In this document: positions 31,780 to 44,159 of the stretch, piece by piece
Layout of the letters: each line of letters opens with the position of its first letter
Position numbering within the stretch: the first letter of the stretch is position 1
Source of the DNA: Puccinia triticina
Lineage: Eukaryota > Basidiomycota > Pucciniomycetes > Pucciniales > Pucciniaceae
Length of the DNA: 64,000 nt
Assembly: GCF_026914185.1 (NCBI RefSeq)
Contig: NC_070567.1
Coordinates: 4,800,001 to 4,864,000, forward strand
Reading direction: 5' to 3'
Position numbers and translations under genes: made by a program
Notes under the pieces: model-generated
Database searches by the model: none
What the model was told of the DNA's origin: nothing
Seen by the model: only the letters and a program-made list of their open reading frames with translations

Positions 31780-34280
31780 CAATCAGCAATCTCAAAAGTC
31801 ACTATTTATGTATGAATTGGACTCCACCAGACTCCACAGCCCGCAGGAGAGAGCTGTAGCCAAGAAGACTGTGACCCAGGTCACAAACATTTTCACCTCT
31901 GGACACCACAAGTTCACAAAAATGTGTCCATTTTCTAGACTCACTTAGGAAAATATTGGCCCGTAATCAACAAAATGAAAAAGAGAGGGAGAATAGGTGG
32001 CAGTGTGGTGATTTATATGGGCAGGCATGGTAGAATGTCCACTTGGCAATAGAGCGGGTGGGAATGCACAGAGCGGCTGAGTGCAGAGTGAATTTTGGTT
32101 ACATAAGCACTGAGGATGATGTCAGAAAGCACGCTAAGAAAGCTTATGGGGAGTCGCGCGTGGACAGAATGCACGGATCAGGCAGATTGCGGACCTTGGA
32201 TTGGATATCTGGACCGGAGAGGAAAGACAGGGCTGGACTGCGGCAGAGGTGTTGGCAAGAGACTGACTGATAGGGGCTAGACAAAGGGTGTGGGAGGTCA
32301 GGTGTCAGAGAGGAGCAGAGTCTGGTACAATGACGTGCTGGAAATTGGGCGGAGCTGACAGACTAGTGCGTAAAAGTGTTGGATCTGCGGGATTGGGTGG
32401 GAACAGAGATTTGCGTGGAGGGAAGGAAGGGGGTGGAGGTTCATGGTTTCTCTTGTCTTTTGCCTTTCTAGAATCTTACTGACTACTCATCACTGTACTT
32501 ACAACTTACGGACGTACTAAGAGTATTAAAAGAGTTTTATGTGACCTTTACTTTTGCTTACGGGATTACTATTGTGGATTTGTGCTTGCAGAGTGCAGAG
32601 CTTTATTCACTTGCGGATTATTACACCATTGATCAGGCTCAACAAGGAGCCCTGAAGGCTAGCAGAAAGTAGCAGTGCGGAGCCAAGACACTGATAATTA
32701 CTCAGCCTGGATACATATATTCTTGAAGAAGGTGGATAGTGGTCATTTCTACTCACTAACCATCCTTTATTCTCGCAGTGGGATAGATGAAGCTAACTCA
32801 ATTGACCATGCACTTAATGCAATGTGGGGGAACTGTCTGATGATCACAATGGGGAAATATTTATTCACGTGGAGTATTAGCAGTATATGTACTACATGAA
32901 TTTCATTGTCAATAGATGATACTATGTCATCCTCACCACACTTTTTTTCAGGGTACAAGTTTACTCTATTACTGGGATAGCCTAAGTATAAACTAGGACA
33001 CTTGGCATGAGCAAGAATTGCTTGTTGATCAGGCAAGAAAGTCTGGGCCAGTGGATGACTTCCCTTCACATCTGAGACCCTCACATTTGTGGATATAGGC
33101 CCAAAAAGTCTGGATTTTTGCAGGGAAAACAAGCTTTTGGGGCTCCAGTGCAGATCACTTCTGGGAGGCCCTCAGATCTCAACAGGAAGTCACCCAGTCC
33201 TTAGCTGGTGCCAGAACCAGGAACACCGGAGAGTACCATCATCCATTAAATTTAGGGTAGCAAAAGGCTCAGTTCTTAGATAAACTGGAAAGCCAGATCC
33301 AAATATTAATTTGTTGGAATATATATCTGATCAGAGGATAAGATTTGAGAATTCCAATAGAACCCTTGATTAAATTAAGAGCAAGAAAAATGCCCAATTT
33401 CTCTCTTAAAGTGACATCTGGCAGGCCTCCAGAATCAATGGGAAGTCACCCAGTGTCTGGTACATGTATGTATTTATGTACCCACACCAGGCATACAGAG
33501 TTTCTCCCCACACTGTGCTCCATCTAACTGGTTACTTTTTTTTCTTTTTTCTTTTTTTTTGACTCAATTCCTCATTTGAATAAGGAATAAAAAAAGATCA
33601 AATCCGTCCCACCCACCCTAGCTTTTTAAAGGATCTTTCCCATGTGCACCAGCTCATTGGCGGAGATGGGGAGAATTTTTCCAATGAGTGTGACAATAGT
33701 AGCTGGGCCTTGCAAACAATCCTAAATCTACATTTGGAACTCATCCCAGATGCAGTTACTTACCCAGTCTTATTGAGCATTTTGTCAGAAGAGTTCCCGA
33801 AGACTCGAAGTGAGACTGAATTTTTCCGAGACTCGGGCGGACTGCGACGGTCTTTCCAAAAAACCCGCTTATAAGCCCCAGAGGCAGTTAAAACCCAGTC
33901 GACTTTAACCAGCTCAATCTCCTTGTACTAGATGATATTTTTGCATACGCAGAATGGAAGCTTGATTTTCATTCTCATCTTCTTGTTCAGAATCAGGATA
34001 GTTCCCTCGAAGAGGTTAAATTTAATATTCATTGATAGCAAGATGCCCAGGTGGGGAGCAGACTCCTGGCGACCAATACCACAAAAGTATGTCTAGCCGA
34101 GTGAGTGAAGGAAAGCTGGTATATGACTGGATGTATGATGAAACTGCACACACGGCAAAAGTCGTGACAGACATAGTTATGTTAACCATACGCTATAAGC
34201 TGAGACCGAGATCGTCCCATAAGACAGATTAAGATATATATTTTTTTTCCTTCAGGCGAACTCGATTTTCAGGGGCTCGA
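31780..34280. other. Gene-poor region
   Basis: No supportable gene. 32440-32640 loosely resembles 1500-1870. A pyrimidine-rich tract lies at 33535-33560. The right part may include the 3' flank of the peroxiredoxin gene. Confidence 0.45.
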
Positions 34281-34286
34281 ACTGGT

Positions 34287-35727
34287 TCAAAGCTTTGGGA
34301 GCACAGCATCGACTCCGGAGACCGATACTGAACCTGGGCTCTCTTCGATGCCGACGTAAGTGACCTTCAAGTCATCTGATCAATATCCAGCCGTCAGTAG
34401 TTGGCCAGAGTTCTGATTCAATGGGCACCTGAGTGGTTTGAATGAGTTAATCAACCCACCAATGATGAGAGCGAAGCGAGTACCACGCTTGCCGAGCCCA
34501 TGGCTACTAAGATCGACGGTCAATCCAGCTTCTTCCAACCATTTCAAAGTCGAGTCGCTGATCTGAATTTCCACGTGGAAACAGCACAAGGAAAGCAAAT
34601 GTTAATGAGGTCAAGCTACCTCCTTTAGTCATCTATACTTACCATCTCAACGTGTTCGTTAGAACCAAGCAAACGGCCCCCTTAGTAAGACAAGACAATC
34701 AACCCGGTTTCAGATTCCATCTCAGCTTGGGATCATGGATCCATGGGTGTGTGATAGCTTACATCCGGACATCACGAAAGCATCGTTTGAAGCAATGCAA
34801 TAGATACCCGAGACGCCTTTAGACTTCAACTCGCCGGCCTTTTTGACATAAGCGGGCAAATGATTGGCCGAGCAAGCTAATTAATATGTCATGCACGAAA
34901 GTCTACCTGTCAGTATCATGTCGCAATCGATTTCCTCGTTACCAGGAGATTGGGTTGGCCCAAGTTTGCAACCGAGCAGAAAACAGGGTTTTACTCAACT
35001 CTTGGTAAAAGCACCTGTATTATCAACATGATGATTATCACAGTCAGTTTAAGAACAGAACAAGACACAGTTCAACGACCAAATATAAGGTCTGGGGATT
35101 GGACTGTCTCTAACCTGGAACACCAAATAGAACGATTTTCCTAGAATCGCAGGACACCAAGTGTCAATCAGCCCAGCCATTCAATCGATGATACGCACAG
35201 GTGATACTACGTATGATGAAATGATATGGAAACTCACTTTCCCTTCCACTGATCGCTCTTCAAGTCGATCGCATTTCCACACACGGTTGGCGAAGAAAGC
35301 TCAGGTGCTGTGCATCGCATTTGTCAACCGAATCGTCAATAGACAGCCTTATCGATCATGTGTCTTGACCTCTATCGAACGGATAAACTCAACTGTAGGG
35401 GATGTAGCTGAACGTTCCCGACTGTTACAAAAGAGATAGTCAGCACGCAAGAAGGCAAGATAAGTGGTGCGGTTGCTTGGGTGGGCTCACAGGAATGGTG
35501 TCGCCGACTTTCAATGGGCCAGGCATGTTCTTTGAGGAAGTAGATTGGAGTCTAGTCTGGAAGATGGGTCGACTGGCGGGCCTGGCGGAGGAGAGGGTGT
35601 TAAGCTTGGGGCAGGTCTTTACAGGTGGGAGCTGGTGTTGGCTGAGGAAGTTTGAGCGAGTGGAGAAGGTTCGGAGCGGGCTGACTAAGGTCCTGCTGGT
35701 CATCGATCGGTTGATGAGCATTGCCAT
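34287..35727 (-). CDS. PRX5: Peroxiredoxin, Prx5/AHP1 type, with probable mitochondrial presequence
   Basis: A thiol peroxidase that reduces H2O2 and alkyl hydroperoxides. Nine exons: 35491-35727, 35394-35421, 35238-35307, 35115-35140, 35000-35014, 34763-34876, 34643-34680, 34460-34562, 34287-34375. All introns (69-123 bp) have GT/AG ends, and the exons total 720 nt, giving 239 residues. The N-terminus (about 65 residues: Arg/Ser/Thr-rich, one acid-free stretch) looks like a mitochondrial presequence before MPGPLKVGDTIP. The peroxidatic Cys lies in PGAFTKTC (PxxxTxxC), encoded across a 15 nt micro-exon. Other family landmarks are LPAYVKKAGELKSKGV, CIASNDAFVMSGWG, LGKRGTRFALII and VSGVDAVLPKL. 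A second Cys occurs in PTVCGNAI. Translation from the internal Met in MPGPLK would give a cytosolic form. Confidence 0.94.
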
Positions 35728-35759
35728 TTTGAGACTTCAGAGTGGGGAGAGGTGACGTC

Positions 35760-36680
35760 AGCGGACAAGGGAAAGCCTCGAGGAAGGCGAGATCCGATCG
35801 GTGTTAAATAGACGGCACCTCCGCTCGACTCGGGTGAACCACAAACCATAAAACTTCTAAATTTCAACTAACATCAGTCCTGTGCTCGCAGGGCGCAACA
35901 GTATTAAAGTAGTTATTTACAAGCTGCTCCACGTAGAACTCTTAACCCCGGCTGAGGCTGAAAGCCCTAGCATCCTGCCCACACCCTTGTCTGTTGGCCA
36001 GTTTCTTACCAATAGGTCTTGTAAGTGTTTTGGAAACCAGTCACTTTTTGTTGTTGTACTGCTCAAACCTTTACCATCTTCTCTATGTACTGCTCAAAGT
36101 TTCACTTGGCCATCTGGCAGTTGGAGAGTGAGGTCACAGTGTCACCTCAATCTCACACCCCCCACAAATCCAGTGGACCAAGAACCTAAAGTACAAAAAT
36201 TGGAAACAACAAAAGGGAATTCAGGCGATGATAACGCGTAGATCACGTTGGTGGAAGCAAGAATGACGTCACAGACCACGTGTCTAATGACGAGAATGAG
36301 GATTAGATGGTTGATGGGTCGTGAAGCAAGGATCGTGAAGGGTGGTTTCTCTTTAAGTTGTATAAACAGGACATCTACTCTTCTGACTCTTTCTTTCCTC
36401 TCTTTCTACATCATTGTTTCGATCATATCTTTTCGCCAACATAAATAATTTATCGTCGCACTCACTCCTTCAGAGACTTTGTCTTATCTCTCCAACTCAC
36501 TAGTCGGATTGCTCACCCGAGTATTATCGTGTTCTCAGTTTCGTAATTCATCGCAGGCATAGAAAGAATAAAGCGCTCAGAAATTAGATAGTCTAGTGGA
36601 AATTTATGTAAATATTTTCTTCCCCAAAGCCGACAACTGGGTTTCCCATCTCTGGTGTCTGGCAGTGGCCGGGAGAACCT
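35760..36680. other. Spacer with possible promoter of the peroxiredoxin gene
   Basis: No supported gene. The first 100-150 bp upstream of 35727 should hold the peroxiredoxin promoter. The rest is probably the 3' flank of the secreted-protein gene plus unique spacer. Confidence 0.4.
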
Positions 36681-36688
36681 CGGTAGAA

Positions 36689-37498
36689 TCAAACCCCGAT
36701 CTTGTGCTGGAACTTGAAGCCAAAACGGGCCCAGAGGGCAACGTCAATTCTGAATCCATCGAGAGCACTGTGGAAGTCTACCTCAAGCTTCTTGAAGTTC
36801 GAGACGATGAGATCCAACTTGGGTTCAAACTCCGGCAGCTTTTCTAGATGTGATAATGATGAATATCAACGTTAGAGAAAGCCTCTTGTTTTTTGTCACA
36901 CCAAATGTAACCGACAGCCTTGAGGTCTGGTTGTAGAGATTCAGACTTACGGTGAGTGCCATCAAAAACCTTGGAGTGCTGCGAGATGGCTCGAAGTATC
37001 ACTTCGAAAACTTTTATGAAACCGAAAAAGACTCGAGCTTCGCCAAACTGCAAAAGTAAGACATGCCAACGGTCGGCATGGATAATGAAGCAAACAACAA
37101 TAAGCATAGAAAAAAACACTTCAAGTTCGAGAGGATGGACAAACAATCAAGTTTTTCCCAAGCTTTTCAATAAGATGGAACTTGTTTGAGATCTCAACGA
37201 CGGGCTTGTAGATTTCATCTAAATCGTTAATAACTTCTTGAACCCCATTCTTGTTGCAAGCAGCTATGATAGGTTTCTGGAATTTCTCAGCCACCGTAAC
37301 AATCAACTTGAAATCAACATCCTTCGAAATTGATGCCTCTTCATTTGGGACCGCTGCCACTGAATTCATGAGGGAAAGCACATCATCAAATCACCTCCTC
37401 GTCAGCCCTTCCCGCAACAGAAGGATGACTGGATAGAAGAGCAAAAGAAAAAACGCACTTGCGAAAGCAATCGGAGCCAAAAGGTACTTCAACAACAT
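36689..37498 (-). CDS. Secreted protein, 168 residues, candidate effector
   Basis: Four exons, 37459-37498, 37145-37359, 36951-37047 and 36689-36843, with GT/AG introns of 99, 97 and 107 bp, sum to 507 nt in one frame. The N-terminus MLLKYLLAPIAFAMAAVPN is a textbook signal peptide with a likely cut after AMA. The mature protein is predicted helical, with amphipathic stretches (KLIVTVAEKFQKPIIAAC, EVINDLDEIYKPVVEIS, FFGFIKVFEVILRAISQH, KLDLIVSNFKKLEVDFHSAL). It has a single Cys, no transmembrane helix after the signal and no recognised domain. Such short secreted, intron-bearing orphans are common in rust fungi; an effector role is inference only. Its start codon overlaps the terminal exon of the broken gene upstream. 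Confidence 0.72.
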
Positions 37499-38140
37499 CT
37501 TTCTAGAGGACTCTTTGTGGAAGCTATGGATGGAGGAAACATGATCAAATCATTCTGATCGTCAGAACTTGATGCAAAAGGCAGATAAACTCCGGCGGAA
37601 GAAGCTGAAGAGGATTCGGCTGGCTTACACTTGGAAATCGACAATTCTGGTTGGTAATACTTTGAGGTGATTTCGATCTTGTGGAAACACAGGGGGATGG
37701 GAAATCAAAAAGCTCCAAGCCCGGTGTTTTTATAGCCAAATGGGATACTCAAGGCGTCCATGAAGTCTTACTTTCCATTCAGTGTAATTGAGCGCGCCCA
37801 CTTGCCCAGGGATGCTACGAGCACGGCTGCCAACGACGAACGAGTGCTGGGTAATTGACACTCGGCATCGCACTTCAGAGGTGCCGTGATGGTCGCAGGA
37901 CGCGCAAAAAGACACTTCAACTGGGAATTCCGGGTTGATTCGCTGTACATGCAGGGAGAATCACTCTCTGGGCGCACCAAGAAATATGACCTTGACCGTG
38001 GAGACATGCGTTTCGTGAAGATTGGAGCTGTTGGAGGGGATGGAAATTGCCAATTTGAGACATAAATTGATGAATCCATAACATATAAGGGGTCCTCTTC
38101 GAAATCAGACGGTTTATTGGAAGGTAGGGAAGAGTTGGTT
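37489..38140 (-). pseudogene. Broken gene of unknown function upstream of the secreted-protein gene
   Basis: The terminal exon 37489-37677 reads IEITSKYYQPELSISKCKP and ends SPLERCC-stop. The preceding exon ends at 37772 with a GTAAGA donor and reads INPEFPVEVSFCASCDHHG ... GQVGALNYTEWK; joined, the frame is continuous. Further upstream the frame meets TGA at 37961-37963, while the neighbouring frame upstream reads SDDWTTNSSLPSNKPSDFEE...IYVSNWQFPSPPTAPIFTKR with good protein character. The simplest reading is a frameshift near 37955 in a formerly continuous exon. An unseen intron is possible. No start or domain was identified. Confidence 0.4.
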
Positions 38141-38199
38141 GTCCAGTCATCGGAGTTGATTATTTCGACACGACAATATCAACTCGCAAGCTGATCGTC

Positions 38200-39320
38200 A
38201 AGCTTGAGTCGAAAAAAAAAACACAGCGATTAAGTGCCCCCGAACCCTTATACGCTATTGCTAAATGGAGAAAGTGCTTTGGTGCACCATCGATGGGATC
38301 AGTTATGTATTCGTAATTAGGAAACAACCAGGCGTATCAGTTGGAAGATTGTGCAAGGTTGAATCAAAACCTTCCAAATGTAATGTTCTTCCTGTTTTGG
38401 CTAGGAACAATTTACTCCTCCATTTACGAAGGGATGTCTGCCATGGGCCAAAACTTAGGGGAAGCTCCCATACTGGCACGTTTTAGACAGGAGTAAGTGA
38501 TTAAAAATACAAGCTTCTCCCCAGCCACAGTCGAGTTTCTGCTCCGGTGAAAAAGTTGCGCGTGAGGGTAAGTGGAGGACTGCCCGTTGCCAAAATGACT
38601 TGGGAGGTTCTGTAAACCTTGTTTGCCGGCGAAAGCCCAATCTCTTCATCGAAAATGAAGGTAATGGCCCTTGCTTGATTAACCATTTTATGTAGACAAC
38701 GGGAAGTCCTCCCCGTGGTAGGGCGGCTTCCAGCGGGTGGGACTTTGACAAGTTTGGGTCAGCAGCACAGACTTGTGCGTGAGGTGTGCTGATGAAATCC
38801 AAGCTTGGCAAGCTCATGGCCACTGATCCTAATCTTCATCTTCTCAGGAGCTGGAGTCATGAGTATGACCAGCTGACGCTTCTGATTTACTCCGGGCTCG
38901 TCATGGAGAAAGTGCCCCAGGCCCCAGGGTGTGAGTGACAGTGAGAGCGGGCACTAAAGTAGGGCTGTGGTGTTTTTTCTTCTTCTTTGATTGCGTGGCC
39001 CAGCCTGGCCAGCCAAAACGATTTTGAATGACAGAAAGCGAGGCTGGACTGCATATAAGTAGTTAGCCGTTCATATGCGGTTGTGGCTGGTCCATCCAGT
39101 TCTGTGCTCATCTCCCATGGTTGTGAACAGCTCCGGCGCAGTTATCAGTAGTTGCTCTTATTAGTTAGGGTGTGTATCCTTGTCCTAGTACTGGTTGGCT
39201 GCTCTTTGATCATTAAAATACCCTCCTCCTTGCCTCTCTCCCTCTCCAGCAGCCGATTCATAGCAAACAACCAAACCAATCCCACCACGAAAACAGAAGG
39301 GCTGGTGACGCATTTCTCAG
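38200..39320. other. Intergenic, probable promoter of the coiled-coil gene
   Basis: No supported gene. A GGGAAGTCCTCCCC...GGTGGGACTT palindrome at about 38700-38755 resembles the GTCCCTCC family. A frame from 39152 joins the first exon of the next gene and could extend its N-terminus. Confidence 0.4.
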
Positions 39321-39325
39321 CGCAG

Positions 39326-41615
39326 ATGACCCGACCATCGGCCGCCTGCTTGGACCGGCTGGAGAACCAAGCCGACAGCGAACGGGTGAAACGACTCACC
39401 AACCAACTCGAGTAAGTCGCTGAAATACCTCAACCTTCTGAGGACATCGGACTGTGCTGACGATCTGACAATCATGTATACCCTCTTCTTCCAAAGCCAG
39501 TTCTTCGTCCAAGCCTCAAAACATTCAATCGAACTAAAAGCATACCTAAAGCTGATCGCCGAGGCCGAGAAAAACGCACGCTCGGATCCAAACAGCCAAC
39601 ACTGGCAGAATCAGATCCAGGACAAGTCAGCAAGGCAGAGCCAGGTAGAGCATGCGATCAACCAAGTCCTCAGCCAGGCTGTTGAACAGATCGACCAACA
39701 CATCCGCACCGAAGCCATCTCAATCATCAGGGCTCTCCTCTCCGACGGATTTTTTGACAAACCTGGTAAGAACTCCATCAACTCCAATGTAAACTCAGCC
39801 GCCAGCTCAACAGCCATCAAAACTATCGAAAAGAACGTCGAAAACGAACGTAAGGAACGCGAAGAATCACTATCGTCGCTCAAGAAAGAATTTGAACAGT
39901 ATCGGACGTTCAACAACACCCGCTTCAATACATTGCAGGCCAGTTTCGAAGAATTCAAAGAATCCAATGAGAATCGTTTCAAAAACCTGGAGGATACCCA
40001 TCGAAAACAGATCAGCTCACTCAAAGCTGGCATCAAGCTTAGCAACCCACAGCAGCAGCAGCAACTGCCACAAAACTCACCCCAACCTCCTCTCGACCAA
40101 CCCGAAACACAGCAACTCAAGCGGTTAGTTCAAGAACAAGTAAGCGAACAGCTTGTCGCCTGCCAACCCAAACAAAACATTCCCAACACCGATCTCATCA
40201 GCATTGAATCCTTCCAAACCGCCATCAAGCAGATCAGAGAGCAACTCGATGAACTGAGTCTCCAGACGACCGAAACACTCAAAGAGTTCGAACCTCAGAT
40301 CAAGCAGATCACTCAGGCGATCCAAGTCCAGGTGATCAAATCCACAAAGACGGTGATCTCCGATGGTCATCAAGATATCGCTGCCCTGATCAACGACTCG
40401 ATTGTCAAGCTACAGGACCAGGTCGATAACCTTGAACCAATCATCACCAGCTCATCCGAAAAGATCAGCCAAATCGAGTCGACTCACTCAAATGTAGACT
40501 CTCAGATCGACGAGAAGGTCAACTCGACACTCGAATCGAAACTCAATGAAACCCTCATCCCAAAGCTAGAGATTCGAATCATTCAGAAGATCCACTCGAA
40601 CTTGGAGGCTCAAATCAACAAGAAGGTCGAGCCCAAACTCGAAGCGTTCAAAATACAGTTTGAAGATCTCGCCAAAAAACTAGAGGAAAGCGATAAAAGA
40701 TATAATGTTTCCAAAGCAGTACAAGCTTCACTCACCAAAGTACAGACAAAACAGAACAGCACAACGCAATTTATTGGCAAGCTGGATAAGACTATCACTG
40801 ATGTCCAATCGCAGTTCAAAGAATTCGAGCTTCGGATCAAACCCTTGCAAGACCGGATTGATGGGGTGGAGACCACTGTCCAGAACAGCAAGCAAGACAA
40901 TCGCCAACAATCCCGACGATTATCAACCCCCGCGCATCAAGCCATCCAGTCCTCGCACTCTCTCCGCCGAACCAGTCAAACCCCACCCTCACCCCACTCG
41001 CACAGCAGCAGCAACATCAACAATGCTCAGTCGCAGCCCTTCCTTTATCCGTCAGACACCTACAACCAAGCCACGGAGTCCCAGCGCCCGTTGTACAAGG
41101 GTAACCGAACGTCGATCTCCTCCTCTTCTGTCATCGCCCAAAACATCCCGATTGCTTCCCGGCTGACCAACGGGCCTTCGCAGGCCGGACCGCCAGCCGG
41201 CTCGGGCCAGGCCAATGGGGAGATGGCGCACTACCGCAAACGCACGCTTTCCCGCGAGTCCAGCATCTCCCGGCCGTCCCAATCAGTCATCGGTAGCGCG
41301 TCGCACTGGCCCCCGTCCGTGGCCCCACTCGGAAACGCTCAGTCCCACAATTACGCCACCCCCCAGCCCGCGTCCTACGACCCTCAGTCCGACCACACCT
41401 ATGCTCATGCTGGTCATCAGCAAATCCAGCAGCCTGTCTCCTCCATCCCGCTCGCTAAACGGCTCAAAAATGACTACAACCATTATCATGCTAACCATGA
41501 CCAGCAGGCTTCGTATCAACACTTACCTTATCATCAACACCAACAACAGGCCTACCACAATCCACAATCCACACACCAGTATAAAAAGAACGTGCCTTAC
41601 ACGAAGCGCACTTAG
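39326..41615 (+). CDS. Long coiled-coil protein of unknown function (734 residues)
   Basis: Exon 1 is 39326-39411 (ATGACCCGACC), intron 39412-39496 (GTAAGT...CAAAG), exon 2 39497-41615. The frame is continuous across the junction (KRLTNQLDQFFVQASKHS). Residues 30-150 are helical, with Lys/Glu/Gln-rich heptads. A long coiled coil follows (EFEQYRTFNNTRFNTLQASF, QIREQLDELSLQTTETLKEF, KVNSTLESKLNETLIPKLE) to about residue 480. The last 250 residues are disordered, rich in Ser/Pro/Gln/His with basic clusters (AHYRKRTLSRESSISR; IPLAKRLKND) that could be nuclear localisation or phosphorylation sites. No enzyme domain is seen. A start at 39152 would add about 58 hydrophobic residues and seems less likely. 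Structural or scaffold role is a guess. Confidence 0.75.
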
Positions 41616-43104
41616 CATCCCCTCCCCCCTCCCCTCTCTGTCTTTCCTCCTACCTAATCATTTGCAGATATTTTCAAGTTCTGTATGAAGCCTGGGTTTA
41701 ATTTATTTATTTAATCTTGATATCTTCCGTTCCGGGTTTCGTTCTCCGTCTTTATTCGATCAAGAGACAAGAACATTTATTGTGGCATGCTTTGTTTATT
41801 TTAGTTTATTATTATTATTATTATGACTTTTTTTTATCTACAGGTTGGTGGACAAAAACATCAGCAAATTGCAAGTGTGTATATATACTTATCTCATCCT
41901 TTCTTTGTTTCATGAACATATTCAAACAAAGAAAGGGCTCTCAAATGCAAGTATGTATACTCATATCCACAGCAAGTACATACATATAAATCAACTAATG
42001 AAAAACATATTCATTAACCATTGTTTTCATTTGATTGTTCCTTGTTTGCCTTTGAAATTTATCATGATTTAATCATCAGTGTGAAGAAGAATATTACTCT
42101 AGTAGACAGTCAAGAATATTGTAATGATTTTTATTAGCAAGAGGGGTCATTGAACCCTCTTCATCTCTTTATCCAAGCAGTCAATGTGTTACATTACTAG
42201 TAACGCAAGCAACACATCAAAAATTCTGGTGTGTTACAATACAGGCCTAGGCTTAAAGCCAGTGTTACTGATACCAATAATGCCTGAGAGTAGTGTCTTT
42301 AGTAGTTTAATGATTCTATGAAATATTAGCTATTATTATGTGGTTTTATTCACCCCCAACTTGGCTGAATTATGCTGGGTTTCTAAGATTTTAAAAAGAG
42401 AACTACTTAGTGGAAATCAGAGATGAAAAGAATAGCAGACACTGAGTCGCTTTTTACAGCACAACTCTTCATCAGGTGTATCCGATAACTATACCAAAAG
42501 AAAGAGTATTTTTGTGCGGTTCTTTTGAGCCAATGATCAGCCCAAAAGGGTGAGTTTCAAAACGCATATGCAACATTGAAGTTTGTTCAATTAGCAGGAA
42601 ATTCGCGCGCCGGAGTCGGATAACTAGGGCAGTGGCAGGTGTAATCAGGCAAGAAGTTGCAGGACTGCCCAAAGGGATCACAAGTCAAAGAGGGAAGCAG
42701 GTTTTAGTATGGCAGGTTAAGGCAGGCGCAATTGGCCGAATCGCTTCCACTGCCTTAGTTGCGTCGTTTTGAAGTTTTAGCTGAATTATGAGAACCCCGG
42801 TTTGCGCGCCGGAGTCGGATATTATGGCGGCTGAGGCAGCCGCGATAAGGCAAATCGTTTCCATTGCCTAGTTGCGGCGTTCGCAATCCCTAGCTAGTGT
42901 CCTGATGTCGCAGTCTGGGTTTCTAATGATCAGCCCGCGGCGTTCGCGATATGTTGTTTGATAAGAATCAGATGGCCTACTGTCTATTAAGTCCTCAGTC
43001 ATCCATTGATCTTCCCCTTTTGTCTTCTTCGCATAATCCATCGCGCCGAGTTCTTCAAGGCATCACAACACAAAAACATTTTCATCTTCGCCATGTCCAT
43101 GTGC
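41616..43104. other. 3' flank and repeat-derived spacer
   Basis: T-rich 3' flank of the coiled-coil gene, an (ATT)n microsatellite at about 41802-41824, then sequence with two copies of GCGCGCCGGAGTCGGAT at about 42606 and 42805. No gene supported. Confidence 0.5.
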
Positions 43105-43113
43105 TTGTTCTAT

Positions 43114-43761
43114 CTAACTTAACACAAGACCCTCTTCGGAGGGCCTGGTGCAGCCTGGCTGGCGCGGAGCGCCCCTCGCGAAGCGAGCCTCCGAAGGAGG
43201 GACTTGCGCCGTATACCCCCCTACCCGCCCTACTCTTTTTGGCATTTGGCAGGGCATTATTTTAGAAACACTATCAAATTTGATCCACTCAACCTTTTTT
43301 TTTCTTGTTCAGTGTGCCATGACCGCCTGCTTCTTCTCTACAAGCATGCCAAAAATCAAGTGTCCCACTCACTTCAAAATTGGTCTTTTTCCTTGTTTTC
43401 CATGGGCAATACATCCGCAGGCTGCTTATGTAATGTAAAGCCACCAGTCAGAGTACAGGGAGTGGTGCCATCAAACCTGAGCACTTTGAAAGTCTTATTA
43501 TGACAGTAAAAAATGGTGAGAAGGTCCAAAAATAATGCTACATATCCTACAAGATGCAGGAGAAGGAAGGGGTCATTTGGCTCAGCGGAACCTTCATTCT
43601 ATTCCTCACGACTGAGGAGGTACAAGCAATAGAATGGAAAACAGCAAAAAAACAAGAAAGAGTAGGGCAAGCACTGGCGCATAGTGTATAAGTCCCTCCT
43701 TCGGAGGGTCCCTGCGGGACGGCGTCCCCCCTCCACAAAGAGAGGGTCTTAGTTAAGTTAG
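43114..43761. mobile_element. 648 bp MITE with 9 bp target duplication (GTCCCTCC family)
   Basis: The ends CTAACTTAACACAAGACCCT and AGGGTCTTAGTTAAGTTAG are inverted copies. TTGTTCTAT flanks both sides (43105-43113 and 43762-43770), a perfect 9 bp duplication typical of Mutator-type transposition. Subterminal hairpins CCTTCGGAGGG and GAAGCGAGCCTCCGAAGGAGGGAC occur. The interior has no transposase. It serves as the reference for the many AAGTCCCTCC...GGAGGGACTT fragments at 27255, 29026, 29587, 49340, 59575 and 60255. Confidence 0.88.
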
Positions 43762-43770
43762 TTGTTCTAT

Positions 43771-44159
43771 GATCTTTCAGGCCGCAGTACCGCAGAGTCT
43801 CTTGAAATCAACCTGCCGCTTCCCGATGTTCGAGGTCCTAGCTGACTGCGCTCCCGAGCCTCTCATGTCCTCGCGATCGCCCGTTGTTGCATCTAACATA
43901 GGTTCATATTAATGACTAATTTGAGGTCCTATACTGTGCTCCTATGTCGTTGTGCTTGCCATCTAGCAATAAAAGGGGTATCCAGAGAAGTAATGGAGGA
44001 GTTTGAAGAGATTTTTAAATGGTTCTGAGGAAGTACAAATGGAATAAATTAATAGAGGTGAATGGGGGATTTTTAAATGAAGTTTTGATAGAGAATTAAG
44101 CTAAAAAAGTGAAAAAGGTATCTTAATAGTAAACTGACTCCCCACTCCTACTTTTTTTT
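43771..44159. other. Spacer before Ty3-type remnant
   Basis: No gene. On the minus strand, GTAGGAGTGGGGAGT (about 44135-44149) resembles a retrotransposon polypurine tract, so a decayed 3' LTR may begin here. Confidence 0.4.

Noticed and set aside
39152..39325. Hydrophobic N-terminal extension of the coiled-coil gene (MLLLVRVCILVLVLVG)
   Set aside because: Could form a membrane anchor, but the region is pyrimidine-rich and typical of a fungal 5' leader, and the downstream ATG at 39326 gives a normal soluble N-terminus; kept only as an alternative start.
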